A stretch of DNA of 64,000 nucleotides from NCBI GenBank assembly GCA_963842515.1, contig CAWJGO010000002.1, positions 992,001-1,056,000 of the forward strand, in the 5' to 3' direction. Position 1 is the first letter of the stretch. Every line of letters starts with the position of its first letter. The position numbers and the translations under genes are program-made. The notes under the pieces are model-generated. The model worked only from the letters and a program-made list of their open reading frames with translations. It ran no database searches and was not told where the DNA came from. The DNA is from CADEED01 sp963842515 (lineage in GTDB: Bacteria; Pseudomonadota; Gammaproteobacteria; Steroidobacterales; Steroidobacteraceae). Shown piece by piece: positions 26,033-34,362 of the stretch.

Positions 26033-27085
26033 TCAGAGCTTGAACGGTTTCATGGCAGTGGCATCGCCGCGAATCTTGCCGATCTCGTTCTTGAGCGGCG
26101 GCACCAGGCCCTTGTCGGCGAGATAACCTTCTTCGCCCAGCGCCTTCTCGCTGGTGTATTCGGCGACGAATTCGGCGATGCCGGGGATCACGTTCACGTG
26201 CTGCTTCTTCACGTAGATGAAAAGCGGGCGCGAAGCCGGGTATTTTCCGGACGAGACGGTTTCGTATGTCGGCGAGACGCCGTCGACCACGGCACCTTTG
26301 AGCTTGTCGAGGTTCTCCTCGAGGAAGCTGTAGCCGAAGATTCCGACGGCATCCTTGTTGGCGTTGAGCTTCTGCACGATGAGGTTGTCGTTCTCACCCG
26401 CCTCGACATACGAGCCATCCTCGCGCACCGTGTCGCAGGCCCGCTTGAAACGCGGTTCGTCCTGGGCCCGAAGCGCATTGAGCCAGGCAAAGGTGCGACA
26501 GCCCGCTTCCATGTACAGCTCGACGAACGAATCGCGCGTGCCCGAGGTCGGCGGCGGCCCGAGCACTTCGATCTTCACGGCCGGCAGCGCCTTGTTGATG
26601 TCCTTCCAGGTGGTGTAGGGATTCGGGATCAGGTTCATCGGATTCGCCGGATCCGGAACGCTCTTGGCGAGCGCCAGGTAGACATCCTTGCGCGTCGGCG
26701 CGAGCGTGGTGCCCACTTTGCTCTGCGCGAGCACGATGCCGTCGTAGCCAACCTTCACCTCGACGATGTCTTTGACGCCATTCTTCTGGCAAGTGGCGTA
26801 TTCACCCGCATTCATGCGTCGCGACGCATTGGCGATGTCCGGGAATTGCGGACCGACGCCGTTGCAGAAGAGCTTGATGCCGCCCCCGGTACCGGTGCTC
26901 TCGACCTTCGGCGTCTTGAACTTGCCGCCGCGCCCGAACTGTTCGGCCACCGTGGTGGTGAACGGATACACCGTCGAGGAGCCGACGATGTTGATCGAAT
27001 CGCGCGCAGCCTGCGCCTGCGCGGTGCCGCTCATGGCGCAGACGATGACGGCCGCGAGCGAAGAAATCAGGATGTTGCGAACCAC
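26033..27085 (-). CDS. pstS: PstS-family periplasmic phosphate-binding protein
   Basis: Captures phosphate in the periplasm for PstCAB. 350 residues. Signal peptide about 1-25 (MSGTAQAQA). SINIVGSSTVYPFTTTVAEQ and VESTGTGGGIKLFCNGVG are the first binding loops; ANASRRMNAGEY follows, and GPPPTSGTRDSFVELY carries the conserved SGTR segment. GTG start with GGAGG eight nt upstream. First gene of the minus-strand cluster and divergent from dapE. Confidence 0.92.
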   Translation of the reverse strand: MVRNILISSLAAVIVCAMSGTAQAQAARDSINIVGSSTVYPFTTTVAEQFGRGGKFKTPKVESTGTGGGIKLFCNGVGPQFPDIANASRRMNAGEYATCQKNGVKDIVEVKVGYDGIVLAQSKVGTTLAPTRKDVYLALAKSVPDPANPMNLIPNPYTTWKDINKALPAVKIEVLGPPPTSGTRDSFVELYMEAGCRTFAWLNALRAQDEPRFKRACDTVREDGSYVEAGENDNLIVQKLNANKDAVGIFGYSFLEENLDKLKGAVVDGVSPTYETVSSGKYPASRPLFIYVKKQHVNVIPGIAEFVAEYTSEKALGEEGYLADKGLVPPLKNEIGKIRGDATAMKPFKL

Positions 27086-27155
27086 TGTGTTGCCTCCGGT
27101 TGTGACGCGCGGCAGTTTGTGACCGCAAGGTTGCGGAAATATTTCACCCGGGCGG

Positions 27156-27178
27156 GTTTCACTGAACCGTCACAAAAC
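27156..27178. promoter_or_regulatory. Phosphate-locus motif in the pstS-dapE divergent region
   Basis: Read on the plus strand: TTTCAC TGAAC CGTCACAAAAC. Read on the minus strand, towards pstS, it is TTTTGTGACGG then TTCAGTGAAA. It is nearly the same as the site upstream of pstC and shares AGTTTTGTGAC with the site before the DUF47 gene. A further TTTGTGACCG lies at 27116-27125. Probably PhoB-related, but the orientation relative to pstS is opposite to the classical Pho box. Confidence 0.4.
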
Positions 27179-27220
27179 TCCTTGCTGCTGCAGGCTCAGT
27201 TCCGTATAACGCGCGCACCG

Positions 27221-28348
27221 ATGTCAGCTACCGTCGATCTCACGCTCGATCTCCTCGCGCGTAACTCCGTTACCCCAGCCGACCAGGGCTGTCAGGAAGT
27301 CATGACGCGCCGTTTGAGCGGGGCGGGTTTCGACATCGAAAACCTGCGTTATGGCAGCGTGGACAATTTCTGGGCGACGCATGGCAAAGGCGGTCCTGTG
27401 CTGTGCTTTGCGGGCCATACCGATGTCGTGCCCACCGGCCCCCTCGAAGAATGGAAGAGCGATCCGTTCAAGCCTGCGGTTCGCGACGGCCTGCTGTATG
27501 GACGCGGCGCGGCTGACATGAAAAGCGCGCTGGCCGCCATGGTGACCGCCACCGAAGACTTCGTGAAGGCGCACCCGAAGCACAAGGGCACCATTGCCTA
27601 TCTGATCACCAGCGATGAGGAAGGCCCGTCGGTCGACGGGACCAAAAGAGTGGTCGAGACCCTGCGCGAGCGCGGCCAGAAAATCGACTGGTGCATCGTC
27701 GGCGAGCCGTCGAGCGAGAAGGAACTCGGCGACACCATCAAGATCGGCAGGCGCGGCTCGCTGTCCGGGCGCCTCACCGTGCACGGCGTACAGGGGCACA
27801 TCGCCTATCCGCAGTTCGCCGAGAACCCGGTGCATACATTCGCCCCCGCGCTGGCGGAGCTCACCGCGCGCACCTGGGACAACGGCAACGAACACTTCCA
27901 GCCCACGAGTTTCCAGATTTCCAACTTCAACGCCGGCACAGGCGCGCCGAACGTCATTCCCGGCGAGCTCAAGGCGCGTTTCAATCTGCGGTACTCACCG
28001 GTGCAGACCATCGATGGCTTGAAAACCATCGTGGAGGACATTCTCAAGAAACACGGCGTGCGCTACACGCTCGAGTGGTACATCTCCGGCGAGCCGTTCT
28101 ATACCCCGCCCGGCGCACTGTCGGCCGGCGTTACGCGCGCCGTGGAGGCCGAGACCGGCATCCGCCCGAAGTTCTCCACGGGTGGTGGCACTTCCGATGG
28201 CCGGTTCATCGCGACGCTCGGCTCGCAGGTGGTCGAGCTGGGCGTGATCAACGCCACCATCCACAAGGTCAATGAAAGTGTGAATGTGGCCGACATCGAC
28301 CGCCTGCACCGCATCTACCTGAATGCATTGACGGAAATGCTGGCCTGA
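27221..28348 (+). CDS. dapE: DapE, succinyl-diaminopimelate desuccinylase
   Basis: Zinc hydrolase giving LL-diaminopimelate, the step after DapC. 375 residues, the family length. FAGHTDVVPTGPLEEW has the first zinc His, GRGAADMKSALAAMV the bridging Asp, and LITSDEEGPSVDGT the catalytic and metal Glu pair. The dimerisation domain (about 180-290) includes VHGVQGHIAYPQ. FSTGGGTSDGRFIATLG and INATIHKVNESV close it. The real start is the ATG of MSATVDLTLDLLARNS; a very long in-frame opening upstream is antisense to pstS and is ignored. Confidence 0.96.
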   Translation: MSATVDLTLDLLARNSVTPADQGCQEVMTRRLSGAGFDIENLRYGSVDNFWATHGKGGPVLCFAGHTDVVPTGPLEEWKSDPFKPAVRDGLLYGRGAADMKSALAAMVTATEDFVKAHPKHKGTIAYLITSDEEGPSVDGTKRVVETLRERGQKIDWCIVGEPSSEKELGDTIKIGRRGSLSGRLTVHGVQGHIAYPQFAENPVHTFAPALAELTARTWDNGNEHFQPTSFQISNFNAGTGAPNVIPGELKARFNLRYSPVQTIDGLKTIVEDILKKHGVRYTLEWYISGEPFYTPPGALSAGVTRAVEAETGIRPKFSTGGGTSDGRFIATLGSQVVELGVINATIHKVNESVNVADIDRLHRIYLNALTEMLA

Positions 28349-28365
28349 GCATTCGTGGGCGATTG

Positions 28366-28387
28366 AATACAGTTTTGTGACAGCTTC
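28366..28387. promoter_or_regulatory. Pho-box-like direct repeat before the DUF47 gene
   Basis: On the minus strand this reads CTGTCAC AAAA CTGTATT, two Pho half-sites at exactly 11-bp spacing, the best match in the window. The plus strand reads AGTTTTGTGACAGCTTC, shared with the other two sites. It lies about 55-75 bp upstream of the DUF47 start, although the box points away from that gene. Confidence 0.45.
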
Positions 28388-28439
28388 GGTCCGAGGCACT
28401 AAACTCCGCGCCTGATTCCAGGGGCCTGCCGGCAAAACA

Positions 28440-29081
28440 ATGAACTTCATCTCGCGTCTCATGCCCCGCGAGGGGCGTTTCTTCAGTCTGTTCGACGGCC
28501 ACGCGAAACTGATCGTCGATGGCGCCCTGGCACTGGCCGACCTGCTGCGCCACTACGACACCGTCACCGACAGATCGATCGGCATCAAGGCCATCGAAGA
28601 TGCCGAGCATGCCGCCGACCGCATCACGCACGAAACCGTGCAGCTGCTGCACACCACGTTCGTGACGCCGTTCGACCGCGATGACATCCACCGCCTGATC
28701 TCCCGCATGGATGACGTGCTCGACCTCATCCAGGACACCGCCGAATCGCTGGTGCTCTATGACATCCAGAAAGTGACGCCCGAGGCGACGCAGCTGGCGG
28801 AGCTGCTGCTGCGATGTGCCGAACGCGTGCAATCGGCCGTGGGTCTCATGGCGTCGATGGCCGACGCGCCCGCCATCCTCAAGATCTGCCAGGAGATCGA
28901 CAAACTCGAATCCGACGCTGACAAGGTCATGCGCGGCGCCATTTCCGAGCTGTTCCGCAATGAAAACGACGTGCGCCAGCTGATCAAGCTCAAGGCGGTG
29001 TACGAATCGCTCGAGTCGGCGACCGACAAGTGCCAGGACGTCGCCAACGTCATCGAAAGCGTCGTGCTCGAAAACTCTTGA
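28440..29081 (+). CDS. DUF47-family (PhoU-like) phosphate transport regulator
   Basis: 213 residues, all helical, of the family often paired with Pit transporters. MNFISRLMPREGRFFSLFDGH is the usual start. The body has AIEDAEHAADRITHETVQLL, DRDDIHRLISRMDDVLDLIQ and LESATDKCQDVANVIESVVLE, with acidic clusters like those that bind metals in PhoU. It probably gates or regulates the adjacent Pit protein. ATG start. Its TGA stop overlaps an ATG (TGATG), beginning the relay into pit described at 29097-29142. Confidence 0.9.
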   Translation: MNFISRLMPREGRFFSLFDGHAKLIVDGALALADLLRHYDTVTDRSIGIKAIEDAEHAADRITHETVQLLHTTFVTPFDRDDIHRLISRMDDVLDLIQDTAESLVLYDIQKVTPEATQLAELLLRCAERVQSAVGLMASMADAPAILKICQEIDKLESDADKVMRGAISELFRNENDVRQLIKLKAVYESLESATDKCQDVANVIESVVLENS

Positions 29082-29096
29082 TGGCTTATTTTCGTG

Positions 29097-29142
29097 ATGG
29101 ACTCGGCCTGATGGACTCCGCCTGATGGACTCGGCCTGATGG
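29097..29142 (+). repeat. 14-bp tandem repeat forming a stop-start relay into pit
   Basis: Three copies of ATGGACTC(G/C)GCCTG run end to end (29097-29138) and are followed by ATGGAC at 29139, the pit start. Each copy encodes Met-Asp-Ser-Ala and its TGA overlaps the next ATG. The DUF47 stop (29079-29081) overlaps the ATG at 29081. That ATG opens 14 codons to a TGA at 29123-29125, which overlaps the ATG at 29125. The latter opens four codons to a TGA at 29137-29139, which overlaps the pit ATG. There is no Shine-Dalgarno before pit. Confidence 0.85.
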
Positions 29143-30140
29143 ACGGGGGCGCGGTCTCGCTGACGCTGGTGCTGCTGGTGTTGCTGGCGCTGGCTTTCGA
29201 TTTCATGAATGGCTTTCATGACGCGGCCAATTCCATCGCCACCGTGGTCTCCACCCAGGTGCTCAAGCCCTGGCAGGCGGTCATCTGGGCCGCAGTGTTC
29301 AACGTGCTGGCGTTCGCGTTCTTCGAGCTCACCGTCGCCGCGACGGTCGGCAAGGGCATCATCGATCCGGCTTTCGTCGACAACCGGCTGATCTTCGGTG
29401 CGCTGATCGGCGCCATCTCGTGGAACCTGATCACCTGGTACTACGGTATTCCGTCCAGCTCATCGCACGCGCTCATCGGCGGCATGATCGGTGCCGCGTT
29501 GATCAAGGCCGGCACGGCTCCCCTGCTCGCACCGGGCATCATCAAGACCGCCGCTTTCATCATCGTCTCGCCGATGCTGGGCATGTTGCTCGGCTCGTTG
29601 CTGATGCTCAGCGTGTCGTGGATTTGTTTCAGGCAGACGCCACGCCGGGTCGACAAGTGGTTCCGCCGCTTGCAGCTCGTCTCCTCCGCGGCCTACAGCA
29701 TGGGCCATGGGGGCAACGACGCGCAGAAGACCATGGGTATCATCTGGCTGCTGTTGATCGCCGGAGGCGTCACCACCAAGGATCACCTGCCAACCTGGGT
29801 GGTCGTGAGCTGTTTCCTCGCGATCGGCCTCGGCACCATGTTCGGCGGCTGGCGCATCGTGAAGACCATGGGTCAGCGCATCACCAAGCTCAAACCAGTC
29901 GGCGGATTCGCCGCGGAGACCGGCGGTGCAATCACGCTCTTCGTGGCTACCGCTTTCGGAATTCCCGTATCGACCACGCATACGATCACCGGCGCCATCA
30001 TCGGCGTGGGCGCGGCGCAGCGTTCCTCGGCGGTTCGCTGGGCGGTGGCCGGAAACATCGTCATCGCCTGGATCGTCACCATTCCGGCATCGGCCGGCAT
30101 TGCCGCCGTCGCCTGGTGGCTGGGTGGCTTGATCCTCTGA
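29139..30140 (+). CDS. pit: Pit-family low-affinity inorganic phosphate transporter
   Basis: Proton-coupled inner-membrane phosphate carrier, probably moving metal-phosphate. 333 residues with about ten hydrophobic segments. The two family repeats are FDFMNGFHDAANSIATVVST near the N-terminus and SMGHGGNDAQKTMGIIWLLL in the middle. GIPSSSSHALIGGMIG and GIPVSTTHTITGAIIGVG are the paired substrate-path motifs. Shorter than E. coli PitA (about 500) but normal for the DUF47-linked type. The start at the last repeat ATG implies translation by re-initiation from DUF47. Confidence 0.92.
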   Translation: MDGGAVSLTLVLLVLLALAFDFMNGFHDAANSIATVVSTQVLKPWQAVIWAAVFNVLAFAFFELTVAATVGKGIIDPAFVDNRLIFGALIGAISWNLITWYYGIPSSSSHALIGGMIGAALIKAGTAPLLAPGIIKTAAFIIVSPMLGMLLGSLLMLSVSWICFRQTPRRVDKWFRRLQLVSSAAYSMGHGGNDAQKTMGIIWLLLIAGGVTTKDHLPTWVVVSCFLAIGLGTMFGGWRIVKTMGQRITKLKPVGGFAAETGGAITLFVATAFGIPVSTTHTITGAIIGVGAAQRSSAVRWAVAGNIVIAWIVTIPASAGIAAVAWWLGGLIL

Positions 30141-30162
30141 CCGACGGCCTATCTACTGACTG

Positions 30163-30666
30163 CTATCGCCGCGCGCGCACCGGGTAGATGGCGTTGTTGA
30201 GGATGCCGACCAGGCCGAGCGAGACCGCCGCGATCAGCACCCACCCGGGCATCGAGATGCCGAGCATCGTCCAGTCGATGATGCCGCACTCCCCGCCCCC
30301 GGTCATGACTTTGCGGATCACCTCGAGCAGCGGGAACATCTGCATGAGGTTGTCGAGCGGCGCACCGCACGAGGGTACAGTGCCGGCCGGCTGATGCTGT
30401 ATCCACACGTGGCGCCCGGCCACCCAGGCGGCCGCGGCCGCGGTCAGGAAGATGAAGACGCCATAGACGATGGCGCCTGTATGCCGCGCGCGATGCAAGC
30501 CGGCGATTAGGAATACCAAGCCAAGGGCTGCGATGCAGACCCGCTGGAACATGCACAGCGGGCACGGCAGGTAGCCCAGATACTTCTCGGCGTAGATGGC
30601 GTAACCCACCATCCCGGCGCAAATGAGTGCGCAGAGCAGGTTGAACTTTTGTCGGCGGTCAAACAT
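30163..30666 (-). CDS. dsbB: DsbB, disulfide bond formation protein
   Basis: Inner-membrane oxidase that recharges DsbA and passes electrons to quinone. 167 residues, four membrane helices. The first periplasmic pair is CPLC at residues 35-38, the second pair is in VPSCGAPLD and TGGGECG. The Arg after CPLC (FQR) is the conserved quinone-site residue. ATG start. Convergent with pit, 22 bp apart. Its link to phosphate genes is probably only positional. Confidence 0.93.
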   Translation of the reverse strand: MFDRRQKFNLLCALICAGMVGYAIYAEKYLGYLPCPLCMFQRVCIAALGLVFLIAGLHRARHTGAIVYGVFIFLTAAAAAWVAGRHVWIQHQPAGTVPSCGAPLDNLMQMFPLLEVIRKVMTGGGECGIIDWTMLGISMPGWVLIAAVSLGLVGILNNAIYPVRARR

Positions 30667-30699
30667 GGGGTATTGCCCGGCGCTCGCGCACCGCGACGG

Positions 30700-30723
30700 A
30701 AAACGCCGGCGAAGCGCCGGCGT
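30700..30723 (-). terminator. Rho-independent terminator after the phoB-phoR-phoU genes
   Basis: Perfect 9-bp stem ACGCCGGCG / CGCCGGCGT with a 3-nt loop, followed on the minus strand by TTTTCCG. It lies about 50 bp after the second phoU stop and 37 bp before dsbB, so it should separate the regulatory genes from dsbB. Confidence 0.65.
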
Positions 30724-30772
30724 CCGTGAGTGTACAAGAGATGAGCCGATCGGCCAGGCGTCGGTGGCGCGG

Positions 30773-31501
30773 CTAGGCGCCGGTGGCGCGATCGCGAAGA
30801 TCGCGCTCGATGTCTTCGAGCTTGGTGTGCCGCACGTCCTTGCCGTGCACCATGTAGATCACGTATTCGCAAATGTTCTTGGCGTGATCGCCGATTCGCT
30901 CGAGCGCGCGCACGATCCACATGACATCGAGCGCGCGGCGGATGCTGCGCGGATCTTCCATCATGAAGGTGATGCACTGACGCTGGATGGATTCGTATTC
31001 CTCGTCGACGACGCGATCCTGGCGCGCCACGCGTAACGCGGCTTCGGCGTCCATGCGCGCGAAGGCGTCGAGCGCCTGGTGGACCATCTCCGAGACGATG
31101 CGGCCAAGGTGCTTGATCTCGCGATACTTGTCCGCGGGGCGCTCCATGGTGGCGAGCCTGGAGGCGATGTAGCCGATCTTCTCGCCCTCGTCGCCGATGC
31201 GCTCGAGATCGGTGATGGTCTTGATGATGGCCACGATGAGGCGCAGGTCGCCGGCGGCCGGCGCGCGCGTCGCCAGGATGCGCGAACACTCCTCGTCGAT
31301 CGAGACTTCCATGCCGTTGACCTTGAGATCGTCGCGTCCGACGGAAACGCCCAGGTTGCTGTCGCCTTCGATGAGCGCGGTCACCGCGTTGGCGAGCTGC
31401 TGCTCGACCATGCCGCCCATGGTGAGGACTTTGTTGCGCACGCGCTCGAGGTCTTCGTTGAAGCGGCGCGAGATGTGATGCGAGAGATCGGCGGTTTCCA
31501 T
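30773..31501 (-). CDS. phoU: Second PhoU, in the phoB-phoR operon
   Basis: 242 residues, two PhoU repeats: KTITDLERIGDEGEKIGYIA and IVRALERIGDHAKNICEYVI, both canonical. Start ATG opens METADLSHHISRRFNEDLERV, close to enterobacterial PhoU (…HISGQFNAELE…). It is closer to the textbook form than the copy after pstB, so this may be the main PhoR-dampening PhoU. 83 bp after phoR in the same direction. The stop TAG is followed by the hairpin at 30700-30723. Confidence 0.93.
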   Translation of the reverse strand: METADLSHHISRRFNEDLERVRNKVLTMGGMVEQQLANAVTALIEGDSNLGVSVGRDDLKVNGMEVSIDEECSRILATRAPAAGDLRLIVAIIKTITDLERIGDEGEKIGYIASRLATMERPADKYREIKHLGRIVSEMVHQALDAFARMDAEAALRVARQDRVVDEEYESIQRQCITFMMEDPRSIRRALDVMWIVRALERIGDHAKNICEYVIYMVHGKDVRHTKLEDIERDLRDRATGA

Positions 31502-31584
31502 GGCAACCTCAGGATACGCGGCGCGGACGGCCGGGCAGTTTGTTAGATACCGGTGACGGCATGATGACGGTTCGTGGCATGCGC

Positions 31585-32898
31585 TCAGGCGCTCGCCGCC
31601 ACGCGCCGCTCGAGCACCCGATCGCGCGGGAAGTGGCAGGTGAATGTACTGCCCCGCCCTTCGCGGCTGTCGATCTCCAGGCGGCCGCCATGACGATGCA
31701 GCGCGTGCTTGACGATGGCGAGCCCCAGCCCCGACCCGCCGGTCTCGCGTGAGCGGGCGGGATCCACGCGGTAGAAGCGCTCCGTGAGGCGCGGCAGGTG
31801 TTCGGCGGAAATCCCGGGGCCCGTGTCGCGCACGGAGAAATGGCCGCCGTCGTCGTCGGTCCACCAGCGGATCTGTACGCTGCCATCGGCCGGCGTGTAT
31901 TTGGCGGCATTGTCGACCAGATTCGAAAATGCCGATTGCACCATGGCTTCGTCGCCGATGAGGCTGGCCGCGGACTCGATGCTCATGGTCACTTCATGCG
32001 GATGCGCAGTGCGCGCCAGAACGTCCTTGCGCAGCATCGCGGCCATTGCCGCGACGTCGATGGGCAGCCCTTTGATGGGCGCGTCATTCGCCTCGAAGCG
32101 CGACAATTCGAGCAGGTCTTCGATGATGCGGGTCATGCGGTCGGTCTGCCGGCGCATCTCGGCGATGGGCGCCGCCAGTTCGCCGATCTGCGGATCCGCA
32201 CTGAAGTTCTCGAGATAGCCGGCAACCACGGTGAGCGGCGAGCGCAACTCATGCGACGCATTGGCGACGAAATCCTTGCGCATCTGCTCCATGCGCACTT
32301 CACGCGTGACTTCGCGCAACATGAGCAGCCGCTGGTCTTCGCCATACGAGATGAGCTGAAAGGCGATATGCCGCTCGACCGGCGTGTCGACGCGCACGAT
32401 CACCGGCATGGAGTATTGCCCGCCGCGCAGGTAACTCACGAAATCGGGATTGCGCACCAGGTTGTCGATTCGCAGCCCGAGGTCCGCGCGCCGCGAGAGG
32501 TCGAGCAGTTCCCCGGCCTTGCGGTTGAACCAGACGATCTCACCCTGCGGATCGAGCATGACGACGCCGTCGGGCATCGCGGCGGTTGAACGTCGCAGCT
32601 CACGGAACAATCGGGTGAGCCTCTCCTTGTGGAAACGCTTGCGGCGGTGCAGCCGGACCACCTGCGCGACCACATCGCCCCAGAGGCCCATGGTGTCGGG
32701 TGGGTCGGCCACGCTGCGGTGTTGCAGCCAGAAATGCAGCGAGCGCAGCTGCCAGAGATTCCAGGCGAGGTACAGCGTGAGCGCGCCCACTACCCCGAGC
32801 CAGGCCGAGCCTGCGAACCAGCCCGCCGCCGCACCCACGGCGAGCGCCACCAGCAGGCGTATCGCAACGTAGAAAAAGGCGGTGGTACCTGAATTCAT
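31585..32898 (-). CDS. phoR: PhoR, phosphate regulon sensor histidine kinase
   Basis: 437 residues. Two N-terminal membrane helices (about 8-50) without a large periplasmic domain, as in PhoR. A PAS domain at about 100-190 (AMPDGVVMLDPQGEIVWFNR). DFVANASHELRSPL near residue 216 holds the phosphorylated His. HATPase boxes follow: SNLVDNAAKYTP, VRDTGPGISAEHL and GGSGLGLAIVKHALHRHGG. ATG start, 18 bp after phoB. It phosphorylates PhoB when Pst/PhoU report low phosphate. Confidence 0.94.
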   Translation of the reverse strand: MNSGTTAFFYVAIRLLVALAVGAAAGWFAGSAWLGVVGALTLYLAWNLWQLRSLHFWLQHRSVADPPDTMGLWGDVVAQVVRLHRRKRFHKERLTRLFRELRRSTAAMPDGVVMLDPQGEIVWFNRKAGELLDLSRRADLGLRIDNLVRNPDFVSYLRGGQYSMPVIVRVDTPVERHIAFQLISYGEDQRLLMLREVTREVRMEQMRKDFVANASHELRSPLTVVAGYLENFSADPQIGELAAPIAEMRRQTDRMTRIIEDLLELSRFEANDAPIKGLPIDVAAMAAMLRKDVLARTAHPHEVTMSIESAASLIGDEAMVQSAFSNLVDNAAKYTPADGSVQIRWWTDDDGGHFSVRDTGPGISAEHLPRLTERFYRVDPARSRETGGSGLGLAIVKHALHRHGGRLEIDSREGRGSTFTCHFPRDRVLERRVAASA

Positions 32899-32916
32899 CA
32901 GGGGTACTGTGCCTAA

Positions 32917-33612
32917 CTAAAGAGGTTTTGACGAGAAGCGATAACCCGACCCGCGGACGGTCTGAATGAGACGGTCGTAGCCGAAGTCCTCGAGCGCCTT
33001 ACGCAGGCGCCGGATATGGACGTCGATGGTGCGCTCCTCGACGTAGACATTGCCACCCCAGACGCGGTCGAGCAGCTGCTCGCGCGTGTACACGCGTTCA
33101 GGATGGGTCATGAAGAAAGCCAGCATGCGGTATTCGGTGGGGCCGAGCGCCACGGTGCGTTCTCCCGTGCTCACCCGCTGACTGCTTTGATCGAGCACCA
33201 GGCCCTCGATGTCGATGCGCTCGGTGCCCTCGACGGGCGCGGTCCGCCGCAACACGGCATTTATGCGAGCCAGCAGCTCGCGCGGCGAAAAGGGCTTGGT
33301 GATGTAGTCGTCCGCCCCGCCTTCCAGGCCCGCCACCTTGTCGCCCTCTTCGGCGCGCGCGGTGAGCATGATCACCGGCAGCTCGCGCGTCTCGCGATCG
33401 CGTTTCAGCGCGCGGGTGAATTCCAGGCCGCTCAGGTCGGGCAACATCCAGTCCACCAGCAGCAGGTCCGGCATCTTGTTGGCCACTTCGGCGCGCCCGG
33501 TGCGCGCGTCGGCGGCCTCGCGAACCTCGAAGCCCGCGCGGCGCAACCCGAAAGCGATCATCTCGCGAATCGGGCGCTCGTCTTCTACGACCAGGATCTG
33601 TTTGGCTGACAT
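32917..33612 (-). CDS. phoB: PhoB, phosphate regulon response regulator
   Basis: OmpR/PhoB-type activator. 231 residues from the ATG of MSAKQILVVEDERPIREMI; a GTG four codons earlier is also possible, and neither has a clear ribosome-binding site. Receiver domain: phospho-acceptor Asp54 in LLVDWMLPDLSG, switch Lys in YITKPFSP. The winged helix (about 130-231) has LGPTEYRMLAFFMTHPERVY and ERTIDVHIRRLRKAL. Leads the phoB-phoR-phoU operon. Confidence 0.95.
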   Translation of the reverse strand: MSAKQILVVEDERPIREMIAFGLRRAGFEVREAADARTGRAEVANKMPDLLLVDWMLPDLSGLEFTRALKRDRETRELPVIMLTARAEEGDKVAGLEGGADDYITKPFSPRELLARINAVLRRTAPVEGTERIDIEGLVLDQSSQRVSTGERTVALGPTEYRMLAFFMTHPERVYTREQLLDRVWGGNVYVEERTIDVHIRRLRKALEDFGYDRLIQTVRGSGYRFSSKPL

Positions 33613-33684
33613 GGTTGCTGACACGGCATCACAGGTGACGTTTTTGTGGCGTGCGCATTACAACGGCAGTCTATTGCACTTTGA

Positions 33685-34362
33685 TTACAGCAAGGATTCG
33701 GCCACGTGATCCCTGACATAAACCGGCAACGCCATGGCCGGATCGAGAGTCTGGCGGGCGGCGACTGCCGGACGCGCCAGTGCGAGCACCTCGCTGGCGC
33801 GAGGCAACAGCTCCAGGTGCAGCGCTGCACCGGCCGCGCGGCAACGCTCCGCGAGCGCCGGCCAGGCCTTGAGGCCACGTCCACCTGCCGCCCAGCTGCC
33901 GGCCACCTCCGACACAACGACGTTCGATGCGGCGCTGACGTGTTCCGGCCCGGCAAGCGCTACGAGGCCTTGCACCTCGAAAGCCGCCCAGTACACCTCG
34001 CGCATGCGTGCGTCATTGGCAACCAGCACGCGACTGACGCCCGGCTGCAGTTGTACGACCCGTTGCGCAACGGCCGCCAGATCGGAAATGGGCACCACGC
34101 CAAGGCCGGCACCGAACGCCAGCCCTTGCGCGACACTCGCGGCGAGGCGAACGCCCGTGAAGCCGCCAGGACCGCGACCGAAGGCGATCGCATCGAGCGA
34201 GGTCAAAGCGATGCCCGCTTCAGCGAGTACGGCGTCGACCATCGGCAGCAATTGCTCGGCGTGACCGCGCTCGAGCTCGACGTAACGATCGATGCTGCTG
34301 TCGCCGATGCCGAGCGACACCGAGCAGGCCTCGGTGGCGGTGTCGAGCGCCAGGATTTTCAT
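33685..34362 (-). CDS. tsaB: TsaB, tRNA threonylcarbamoyladenosine synthesis protein
   Basis: Scaffold partner of TsaD in t6A37 formation on ANN-decoding tRNAs. 225 residues of the ASKHA fold: MKILALDTATEACSVSL, GRGPGGFTGVRLAASVAQGL and VLVANDARMREVYWAAFE. It lacks the metal-binding HxxxH of TsaD, as expected for TsaB. The ATG overlaps the stop of the helicase gene as ATGA. The tsaB-next-to-yoaA order is common in gammaproteobacteria. Confidence 0.93.
   Translation of the reverse strand: MKILALDTATEACSVSLGIGDSSIDRYVELERGHAEQLLPMVDAVLAEAGIALTSLDAIAFGRGPGGFTGVRLAASVAQGLAFGAGLGVVPISDLAAVAQRVVQLQPGVSRVLVANDARMREVYWAAFEVQGLVALAGPEHVSAASNVVVSEVAGSWAAGGRGLKAWPALAERCRAAGAALHLELLPRASEVLALARPAVAARQTLDPAMALPVYVRDHVAESLL

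Noticed and set aside
26003..27220. A 406-codon in-frame extension upstream of dapE
   Set aside because: It is antisense to pstS; DapE conservation starts at the ATG at 27221.
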